From Clostridia bacterium (lineage in GTDB: Bacteria > UBA6262 > WVXT01 > JAUXBS01), in the NCBI GenBank assembly GCA_030619245.1, contig JAUXBS010000059.1:1-7200 (forward strand): 7,200 nt of DNA, read 5' to 3'. This document shows positions 1-4,998 of this stretch, piece after piece. A program made the translations under genes and the position numbers. Each line of letters opens with the position of its first letter. The first letter of the stretch is position 1. A model generated the notes under the pieces. It was not told the origin of the DNA. It did no database searches and saw nothing but the letters and a program-made list of their open reading frames with translations.

Positions 1-159
1 CAATGAACCGAATATATACGGGATGCCACATGGGACAAGCACTTCCTTTTCTTTTCGGATAAGGATAAAGTCCTTATCCGGATAATGGCTTTTACCTGTA
101 AGAGCGGCTACAATACCAGCGGCGCTTCCTCCAATTACCAATACATTTGTCTTTTTCAC
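1..159 (-). CDS. N-terminus of FAD/NAD-dependent disulfide oxidoreductase (CoA-disulfide reductase / NADH oxidase-like), partial
   Basis: Fifty-three codons are visible and the frame is still open at the window's left edge, so the C-terminal part is missing. Residues 6-15 (VLVIGGSAAG) form a beta strand followed by a Rossmann glycine loop, as in FAD-binding flavoproteins. Residues 43-48 (PCGIPY) match the single-cysteine active-site region of the CoA-disulfide reductase/NADH oxidase family, making Cys44 the likely redox cysteine. Family members use NAD(P)H to reduce CoA disulfide, polysulfide or oxygen in the cytoplasm; the substrate cannot be told from this fragment. I place the start at the GTG at 157-159 because GAGGAG lies 7 bases upstream and the protein then begins at the usual family position. 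It is separated from the MerR gene by about 270 bases and is probably a separate transcription unit. Family assignment is fairly sure, the exact enzyme is not. Confidence 0.8.
   Translation of the reverse strand, partial: MKKTNVLVIGGSAAGIVAALTGKSHYPDKDFILIRKEKEVLVPCGIPYIFGSL
56..80. repeat. Perfect 10-bp inverted repeat, 5-nt loop, inside a coding region
   Basis: CGGATAAGGA at 56-65 and TCCTTATCCG at 71-80 are exact reverse complements around a 5-base spacer. The repeat lies within the reductase reading frame, covering residues 27-35 roughly. On the minus strand it is followed by an A-rich rather than a T-rich run, so it is not a standard terminator of this transcript. Confidence 0.85.
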
Positions 160-166
160 ACTTCTT

Positions 167-172
167 CTCCTC
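167..172 (-). promoter_or_regulatory. Shine-Dalgarno of the reductase gene
   Basis: The minus strand reads GAGGAG here, 7 bases before the GTG at 157-159. This strong, well-spaced site is the main reason for choosing the GTG start. Confidence 0.7.
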
Positions 173-190
173 TTCTATACTAAAATATTT

Positions 191-355
191 TTACATCACA
201 ACCTAAATCAGCCCCCTCAAAATTTCTCTTAATTCATGAGCCAATATCTCCAAAAAGTTCTGAACCGTTAAGTTTCCTGTCTAATTACAAGCCGGCTGTA
301 TTTTCCCCTGCATTGCAATTTCAGGAAAAAGATTTCTAACTTCAATCTAAATCAT
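191..355 (-). pseudogene. Possible remnant of a small protein gene interrupted by TAG codons
   Basis: On the minus strand the frame beginning with ATG at 353-355 reads to TAA at 191-193, with in-frame TAG codons at 347-349, 281-283 and 203-205 and no other stop. The amino acids between them look protein-like: a segment reading RNLFPEIAMQGKIQPAC before the second TAG, and NFLEILAHELREILRGLI, which would make an amphipathic helix, after it. AAGGA lies only about 2 bases before the ATG, a poor spacing. The frame is the same as that of the upstream MerR gene, past its TGA. I do not recognise a family with certainty. Open stretches of 20-25 codons are common by chance in short gaps, so this may be noise; a decayed gene is the alternative. 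Confidence 0.25.
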
Positions 356-430
356 ATCCTTATTGGGTACAACCTGGTGGATTTTGATGTAAATTGGCGG
401 ATACGGAGTGATTGGGACAATCCCTATAAT

Positions 431-787
431 TCAATCAAGTATCTTCAGTAAAACTGTAATTTCCTTCTTTATTTCATTTATCAGTGATATTGCCGCGCTG
501 TCTTCTTTGAAAAGTTCCGGTTGTTTTTCCACTTTCCTGTTATTTTCCTTTAATTTGCGTTTTGCGCCTGCTATGCTGAACTTTTGTTCATAGAGTAAAA
601 ACTTGATTTTGAAGACCAATTCAATATCCTTGCGGGTGTATCTTCTCTGTCCGCTTTCCCTTCTTAAGGGCCTCAGGATTTTAAATTCAGATTCCCAGTA
701 CCTCAGTACGTAAGGTTTAATGCCGGTATATCCGGCGACCTCGCCAATGGTAAAGTATTTTTTATCAGGTATTGCGGTTATATCCAT
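431..787 (-). CDS. Small MerR-family transcriptional regulator
   Basis: A 118-residue cytoplasmic DNA-binding protein. Residues 11-35 form the MerR winged helix-turn-helix (YFTIGEVA at 11-18, then VLRYWESEF at 27-35). The wing follows with RRESGQRRYTRKDIEL at 42-57, the typical R-Y contact segment. Residues 60-85 continue into the second helical pair, and roughly 95-118 form a short dimerisation helix. There is no cysteine in the protein and no effector-binding domain, so it is not a metal or thiol sensor of the classical kind; its signal is unknown. Genes of this type often follow an IHF/HU gene, as here (71 bases downstream). The start is the only sensible ATG, but the nearest Shine-Dalgarno-like GGGAG (804-808) is 16 bases away, which suggests weak initiation or control at the leader. 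Family certain, targets unknown. Confidence 0.9.
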   Translation of the reverse strand: MDITAIPDKKYFTIGEVAGYTGIKPYVLRYWESEFKILRPLRRESGQRRYTRKDIELVFKIKFLLYEQKFSIAGAKRKLKENNRKVEKQPELFKEDSAAISLINEIKKEITVLLKILD

Positions 788-797
788 GAATATATTC
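788..797. repeat. 10-bp perfect palindrome next to the MerR start codon
   Basis: GAATATATTC is its own reverse complement and abuts the ATG of the MerR gene (785-787). It lies between the distant GGGAG element and the start codon. It could be an operator for autoregulation or simply AT-rich chance. Confidence 0.45.
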
Positions 798-858
798 TTC
801 TTTCTCCCAGTGTTTAAAATGAGAATGAGCCTGCTGTATGGATATTAATAAACGTTTT

Positions 859-1131
859 TTAACTACTGCTTTTACTTAATATGTTCTTTGACGGCTTGAA
901 CTTTACTATGGTTTTTTCCTTAATATGTATCTGCTTCCCTGTTCGAGGGTTTATTCCCATGCGAGGTTTTCTGGTCTTTACTGTAAAAGAGCCAAGTCCT
1001 GATACTGTTACCCTTTCATTTTTTATCATTGCCTGTTTTATTGCCGTAATAAATTCGTTTACGGCGTCTGCGGCTTCTTTTTTTGCGCAGGTTACGCGGG
1101 ATACTTTCTCAATTAAATCATTTTTATTCAA
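859..1131 (-). CDS. HU/IHF-family nucleoid DNA-bending protein
   Basis: This 90-residue protein is the normal length for HU/IHF, small basic dimers that bend DNA and organise the nucleoid. Residues 1-40 are the helical dimerisation part, starting MNKNDLIEKV. GLGSFTV at 45-51 is the family signature. Residues 52-75 form the DNA-binding beta-arm with NPRTG at 61-65, where Pro62 is the residue expected to intercalate in the minor groove. IVKFKPSKNIL at 75-85 is the C-terminal signature strand and helix, slightly divergent from the usual FKPGK. Position 60 is Ile where Arg is common. The start codon is TTG (1129-1131), supported by GGAGGG 4 bases upstream. The gene lies 30 bases after gpsA and before a MerR gene, the context usual for IHF-alpha, but sequence alone does not separate HU from IHF. 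Confidence 0.93.
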   Translation of the reverse strand: MNKNDLIEKVSRVTCAKKEAADAVNEFITAIKQAMIKNERVTVSGLGSFTVKTRKPRMGINPRTGKQIHIKEKTIVKFKPSKNILSKSSS

Positions 1132-1135
1132 TATA

Positions 1136-1141
1136 CCCTCC
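1136..1141 (-). promoter_or_regulatory. Strong Shine-Dalgarno of the HU gene, supporting a TTG start
   Basis: The minus strand reads GGAGGG, 4 bases before TTG at 1129-1131. No in-frame ATG or GTG lies near this point; the ATG a few bases downstream is out of frame. This is the best ribosome-binding site in the window and decides the start. Confidence 0.75.
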
Positions 1142-1161
1142 GGGTTTATTAATATGAAATA

Positions 1162-2169
1162 TTAATATTCAGACTTTAAAGTTCTGGCCATTAATTCCTT
1201 CTCGGCTTTTAATGGATTTTTCTTTTGGAATAATACCTGGTATAACTCCTCGGTTATTGGCATTTGTATTTTATGTTTTTTTGCAATCTTCCTCGCTGCC
1301 CTGGTGGTGGATATTCCTTCAACGGTCATGCCAATTTCAGCTAAGGACTGTTCGATGGTTTTCCCCGTGCCGATTTTCTCTCCGAAATTGCGGTTGCGGC
1401 TGTTACTGCTTGTACAGGTAACGATGAGGTCTCCCATACCGGACAAGCCTGCGAAAGTCGTGTCTTTTGCTCCGTACAACTTCCCCAACTGCATAATTTC
1501 AAAGGAGCCGCGTGTAATCAATGCCGCCTTGGCATTATCGCCCAGTCCCATGCCATCTCCGATTCCGGCGGCAATTGCAATGATATTTTTCAGGGAACCG
1601 CCAATTTGAACGCCTGTTATATCATCGCTTGTGTATGTCCTGAAGTAAGGAGTCTTAAAAACTTCCTGGATTGTCCTGGCGAGAGACAGGTTTCTTGACG
1701 CTGCTACAATGGCAGTGGACATCTTCCTGCTCACTTCCTCTGCATGAGACGGACCTGAAAGCGCGACAATCCTTTTACCGGGTTTCCCCGGCAGTTCCTG
1801 TTTAATTACGTCGGAAAGGAGCAGGGATGTTTTTATCTCAATACCTTTTGAAACGTTTACGATGATTGTATTTTCCGGGAATGGGACGGCCGAGAGCATT
1901 TTTGCGGTATTTCTTACTGTCTGGGACGGAACCGCGAAAATAATAATAAGGGCGTCTTTTACCGCTTCGCTGATATCATTGGTTATCAGTATGCTTTTTG
2001 GGATTTTGAGGCCGGGCAGGAATGACAGTTTTCTGCTCTTTTCAAGCAGGCTTGCCTGCTTACCGCAAAATTCCCACAGGCTGACGTGATATTTCTTCTC
2101 GTTAAGCAGTACGGCAAGGGTTGCGCCCCAGCTGCCTGCTCCAAGAACTGCAATGTTTTTAATTTTCAT
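1162..2169 (-). CDS. gpsA: Glycerol-3-phosphate dehydrogenase [NAD(P)+]
   Basis: GpsA reversibly reduces dihydroxyacetone phosphate to sn-glycerol 3-phosphate with NAD(P)H in the cytoplasm, supplying the backbone of membrane phospholipids. The 335 residues match the family length. The N-terminal Rossmann fold carries GAGSWG at 10-15. SKGIE is at 107-111 with Lys109, and SGPSHAEEV at 138-146. The catalytic lysine region GGSLKN is at 190-195 with Lys194. GIGDGMGLGDNAKAALITRG follows at 202-221, then SGMGDL at 243-248 and the substrate-contacting SRNRNFG at 257-263, with VEG at 283-285. No key motif is missing. The ATG overlaps the end of pgsA by 11 bases, and AAGGA at 2175-2179 sits 5 bases upstream of it. 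It directly follows the enzyme that uses its product, so co-regulation of phospholipid supply is a natural reading. Confidence 0.97.
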   Translation of the reverse strand: MKIKNIAVLGAGSWGATLAVLLNEKKYHVSLWEFCGKQASLLEKSRKLSFLPGLKIPKSILITNDISEAVKDALIIIFAVPSQTVRNTAKMLSAVPFPENTIIVNVSKGIEIKTSLLLSDVIKQELPGKPGKRIVALSGPSHAEEVSRKMSTAIVAASRNLSLARTIQEVFKTPYFRTYTSDDITGVQIGGSLKNIIAIAAGIGDGMGLGDNAKAALITRGSFEIMQLGKLYGAKDTTFAGLSGMGDLIVTCTSSNSRNRNFGEKIGTGKTIEQSLAEIGMTVEGISTTRAARKIAKKHKIQMPITEELYQVLFQKKNPLKAEKELMARTLKSEY

Positions 2170-2764
2170 TTGTTTCCTTGCTGAGATTTTCAGGGTGTTC
2201 TTTCTGGTAAAGCGTTACGTAGCTAATTCCAAACTTCATGTAAGATAAAAGTGATATTACTACAAAAAAAGCTGAACTGTACATGAATAAAGGTTTCAGG
2301 TTGGAAAGCAGCCTGAAAAAAGAGTGATTGAGGTTTTCTGCTAACGCGCTTAAAATAAGAAGCATTAATAATAATGATGCCGACTTACCGTAAAGGTTGG
2401 GCCGTATCCTGGTTTCCCTGATTATAAAACGGAAACACAGCCAGTTTGCGAGAAGTATAAGTTCTTTTCCAAAGGCAATAAGAAAAATCCACAGTGGGAG
2501 TTTGTCAAGAGCTGAAAGTATGCTTAGTATGGATACCAGGAGTATCTTGTCCGCAAACGGGTCAAGGAAAATTCCCAGTTCAGTTACACGGTGGTATTTT
2601 CTTGCAAGGAAACCGTCAATAGCATCGGACAAAACGGCAAAGGCAAACAGTATGAAAGCGAGGGCATTCATTTCCTTGAGTATCAGGTATATTATTACCG
2701 GCGAAATGAAGACCCTGAAAAGAGACAGGTAATTAGGCAAGGTCATTTTTGTTAATTTATCCAT
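2159..2764 (-). CDS. pgsA: CDP-diacylglycerol-glycerol-3-phosphate 3-phosphatidyltransferase
   Basis: This inner-membrane enzyme transfers the phosphatidyl group from CDP-diacylglycerol to sn-glycerol 3-phosphate, giving phosphatidylglycerophosphate and CMP, the committed step to phosphatidylglycerol and cardiolipin. The CDP-alcohol phosphotransferase signature D-x2-DG-x2-AR-x8-G-x3-D-x3-D is complete: Asp47, Asp50-Gly51, Ala54-Arg55, Gly64, Asp68 and Asp72. Hydrophobic segments around residues 18-45, 73-90, 93-115, 125-142 and 155-180 give about six membrane passes, as expected. LPNYLSLFR at 9-17 is the typical N-terminal amphipathic entry. At 201 residues it is slightly longer than the family norm; Met7 is an alternative start. 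Met1 overlaps hflX by 8 bases and has AGGAG (2779-2783) 14 bases upstream, a long spacing. PgsA fits better than other family members because of length, N-terminus and the adjacent gpsA. Confidence 0.93.
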   Translation of the reverse strand: MDKLTKMTLPNYLSLFRVFISPVIIYLILKEMNALAFILFAFAVLSDAIDGFLARKYHRVTELGIFLDPFADKILLVSILSILSALDKLPLWIFLIAFGKELILLANWLCFRFIIRETRIRPNLYGKSASLLLMLLILSALAENLNHSFFRLLSNLKPLFMYSSAFFVVISLLSYMKFGISYVTLYQKEHPENLSKETNEN

Positions 2765-4046
2765 TGTTTTTCTTGCGTCTCCTGATTATAAATTGTTTCA
2801 ATTTTCCCGCATCGGCTGCATTGAGTTCCACCCTGAGTATGACATTATTTTCCTTATAACCGGTTTTAAGCACCTTGTTATGTTCGTATATGGAACTCAC
2901 TATATCATTTCTGTCCTGGGGGATTTTAAGGTTGTACGCCTTGATACCCTTTTTCAGAATGCCGTCTATTGCCTTGAATAGTTCTTCAAAGCCCTGTTTG
3001 TTGATGGCAGATATGAATACGCTCTTTGTTTTCTGTTTTTTAATTTTATTAATAACAGACTTGTCTTTTAAGATATCTATCTTATTAAAGGCGAATATTA
3101 CAGGTTTGTCAAGAACTTTAAGTTCTTCAAGGACTTTTTCAACGCTTGATATTTCATTTTTGAAATGTTCATGAGAAATGTCCACGACATGAACCAGGAT
3201 ATCCGAGTATGTGATTTCTTCAAGTGTTGCCCTGAACGCCGCAACAAGCTGATGCGGCAGTTTATTTATAAGCCCGACAGTATCGATAAACAATGCCTTC
3301 CTGTTGCAGGGCATGGTTACTCTTCTGGTGGTGGGGTCAAGCGTGGCAAATAGTTTGTTCTCAACAAAGACATCGGAGCCGGAAATGTTGTTAAGCAGTG
3401 TGGACTTCCCGGTATTGGTATAGCCTACGAGCGTTATTATGGGAAGGTAGTTATCCTGCCTTTTCTGTCTATGCCGTTGCCTGTGTTCCCGGACCTTCTC
3501 GATTTCGTTTTTTAACAGGTGCATCCTGTTGCGTATTTTTCTACGGTCGTATTCAAGTTTTTTTTCACCGGGGCCTCTAACGCCGATGCCTCCGACCTGC
3601 TGGGACAGGTTTATGCCTTTTCCCGTTAACCGTGGGAGGAGGTAATCAAGCTGGGCGAGTTCAACCTGTAATATTCCCTCGCTTGTCCTTGCCCTGCCTG
3701 CAAATATATCAAGTATGAGATTGGTCCTGTCTATTACCTTTATTTCTGTGATTTGCTCAAGGTTCCTTTGTTGTGATGGCGAAAGGTCGTCATCAAAGAT
3801 AATAGTGGTGATTTCATGTTCCCTGCAGGTATCTCCTATTTCATTTGCTTTGTCTTTGCTGATGAAGCTTCCGGGGTTGATAGGGCCCCTTCTTACGATG
3901 GCTTGTCCGACAACATCAGCATTGGCTGTTCTTGCAAGCGCTGCAAGTTCTTTTATGTTATCCTCGGTAGTAATGTCGCTTTTTCTGTTTGTATCAAAAC
4001 CTACCAGGAATACTTTTTCTTTTTCGTTGTTTTTAATCTGTTTCAT
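2757..4046 (-). CDS. hflX: HflX-type ribosome-associated GTPase
   Basis: HflX binds the 50S subunit and splits stalled or stress-arrested 70S ribosomes in the cytoplasm; it hydrolyses GTP. The 429-residue protein has the HflX N-terminal nucleotide-binding-like domain (about 10-140), then the diagnostic GGIGVRGPGE at 152-161, a charged coiled-coil linker (about 162-198) rich in Arg and Lys, and the G domain: G1 GYTNTGKST at 208-216, G2 around LFATLDPTTR, G3 DTVG at 255-258, G4 NKID at 321-324 and G5 near SAI at about 345-347. A C-terminal domain of about 75 residues follows. G3 continues as DTVGLI where DTVGFI is usual, so the stretch normally holding Phe has Leu. The ATG lies inside the last codons of miaA (14-base overlap) without a clear Shine-Dalgarno, so translational coupling is likely. 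It occupies the place that hfq precedes in E. coli. Confidence 0.96.
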   Translation of the reverse strand: MKQIKNNEKEKVFLVGFDTNRKSDITTEDNIKELAALARTANADVVGQAIVRRGPINPGSFISKDKANEIGDTCREHEITTIIFDDDLSPSQQRNLEQITEIKVIDRTNLILDIFAGRARTSEGILQVELAQLDYLLPRLTGKGINLSQQVGGIGVRGPGEKKLEYDRRKIRNRMHLLKNEIEKVREHRQRHRQKRQDNYLPIITLVGYTNTGKSTLLNNISGSDVFVENKLFATLDPTTRRVTMPCNRKALFIDTVGLINKLPHQLVAAFRATLEEITYSDILVHVVDISHEHFKNEISSVEKVLEELKVLDKPVIFAFNKIDILKDKSVINKIKKQKTKSVFISAINKQGFEELFKAIDGILKKGIKAYNLKIPQDRNDIVSSIYEHNKVLKTGYKENNVILRVELNAADAGKLKQFIIRRRKKNNG

Positions 4047-4998
4047 TTCGCTGTGTTCTTATACTTTCTAAAGTTAAACTCACTGGCTGCTGCTGTTCTT
4101 TTTTCAGCGGTTGGCAGTCGAGCCATTGAATACGGGTATCTTTATTCCACCAGGTCAACTGCCTCTTGGCAAAACGCCTGGTATCCCTTTTAATGAGTTC
4201 TATAAGGGTTTGATAATCGTGCTTATTCTCAAAGTAATCTATTATATGCTTGTACCCTATGGACTGCATTGAACGGAGGTCCTTCCCGTAGCCCATAGTA
4301 AGAAGGCGTTTTACTTCATTGACAAACCCTTTCTCAAACATGTAATCAACACGTTTATTAATGCGCCTGTAAAGAGTTTCACGATTCCAGGACAGTCCGA
4401 ACATCCTGAAGTCATATGCCGGTTTTTTCATCTTTTTATGCCACCGGGAGATAGGGACTCGTGTTAGTTCGTAAACCTCCAGGGCCCGTATTATCCTCCT
4501 GGTATTATTCTGGTGTATCCCGGCTGCTGTCTCCGGGTCAATTTTTAACAGCCTGTTATAAAGGTACTTTTTGCCATGCTTTTTTACCAGGAGCGATAAT
4601 CTCTTTCTTGTCTTTTTATCTTCGGGAGGGCTCTCGCACAATCCATCAGTTACAGCTTTTATGTAAAGGCCCGTTCCGCCTGAAATGATGGGAATTTTCT
4701 TTTTATTAAGAATTCTCTCAATGATTTTTTCAGCCCGGCGTTTAAATTCTCCCGCGCTGAAGTTTTCATCAGGCTCAATGATGCTTATCAAATGATGCGG
4801 CGTTTCCTGCCTTTGTTTATAAGCCGGCTTGGCCGTGCCGATATTCATGTGTTTGTATACTTGCATGGAATCTGCGGAGATTATTTCACCATCAAGTTTT
4901 TTTGCAAGTGACAATGATAAATCTGACTTACCCGATGCAGTGGGGCCAAGAATAACTATAACGGAATTACCGGCGTTTAAACCTTTTTTCAAGTTCAT
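4033..4998 (-). CDS. miaA: tRNA dimethylallyltransferase
   Basis: MiaA transfers a dimethylallyl group from dimethylallyl diphosphate to N6 of A37 in tRNAs that read UNN codons, improving codon-anticodon stability and reading-frame maintenance. The 321 residues are of normal length. The P-loop GPTASGKS is at 18-25. DSMQVY at 43-48 contains the catalytic Asp43, and IGTAKP follows at 53-58. SGGTGLYI is at 106-113. PISRWHKK near the middle, SMQSIGYK and the tRNA-binding TRRFAKRQLTWW near the C-terminus are all family hallmarks. The ATG at 4996-4998 lies 32 bases inside mutL and lacks a good Shine-Dalgarno; the only other nearby in-frame start before the P-loop is TTG at 4990-4992, so a shorter form is unlikely. 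Expression probably depends on translation of mutL. Confidence 0.97.
   Translation of the reverse strand: MNLKKGLNAGNSVIVILGPTASGKSDLSLSLAKKLDGEIISADSMQVYKHMNIGTAKPAYKQRQETPHHLISIIEPDENFSAGEFKRRAEKIIERILNKKKIPIISGGTGLYIKAVTDGLCESPPEDKKTRKRLSLLVKKHGKKYLYNRLLKIDPETAAGIHQNNTRRIIRALEVYELTRVPISRWHKKMKKPAYDFRMFGLSWNRETLYRRINKRVDYMFEKGFVNEVKRLLTMGYGKDLRSMQSIGYKHIIDYFENKHDYQTLIELIKRDTRRFAKRQLTWWNKDTRIQWLDCQPLKKEQQQPVSLTLESIRTQRNETD

Larger units (their letters stand above)
160..430. other. Intergenic gap between the MerR gene and the reductase gene
   Basis: This AT-rich stretch separates the MerR stop from the reductase start. It should hold the end of the upstream transcript and the promoter of the reductase gene. 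I see no clear terminator and no tRNA. The minus strand has a possible -35 (TTGTGA) and -10 (TATAGA at 174-179) 16 bases apart, but the implied start of transcription would fall on the Shine-Dalgarno, so I do not call a promoter. An 8-bp palindrome AGCCGGCT lies at 290-297 within a wider imperfect dyad. A protein-like broken frame at 191-355 is described separately. Confidence 0.6.

Noticed and set aside
160..215. Promoter for the reductase gene (TTGTGA, 16 bases, TATAGA)
   Set aside because: Both boxes match the consensus only partly, and the implied start of transcription would remove the Shine-Dalgarno.
286..300. AGCCGGCT palindrome within an imperfect wider dyad
   Set aside because: The dyad has no loop and a one-base offset, and there is nothing to link it to a known operator.
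300..330. TTTTCCCCTG...CAGGAAAA imperfect hairpin with ATTGCAAT between the arms
   Set aside because: The arms differ by two bases, forcing a bulge, and no T-run follows on either strand in a terminator position.
325..355. Possible terminator after the MerR gene: AGATT/AATCT hairpin followed by TTTTT on the minus strand
   Set aside because: The stem is only 5 base pairs with one G-C pair and a 9-base loop, too weak for an intrinsic terminator.
410..426. GATTG/CAATC hairpin just after the MerR stop
   Set aside because: Five base pairs with a 3-base loop and no T-tract; likely chance.
160..430. tRNA-Pro or small RNA gene, often found after ihfA-merR
   Set aside because: I could not find an acceptor stem, T-loop consensus or CCA end on either strand.
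408..593. Plus-strand frame of 61 codons starting in the gap
   Set aside because: Most of it is the complement of the MerR gene, it has no good ribosome-binding site, and its composition is that of a shadow frame.
3715..4193. Long plus-strand open frames of 118 and 125 codons
   Set aside because: They lie antisense to hflX and miaA, which have complete family motifs; the plus-strand products show no recognisable domain. Other plus-strand frames across the window were dismissed for the same reason.
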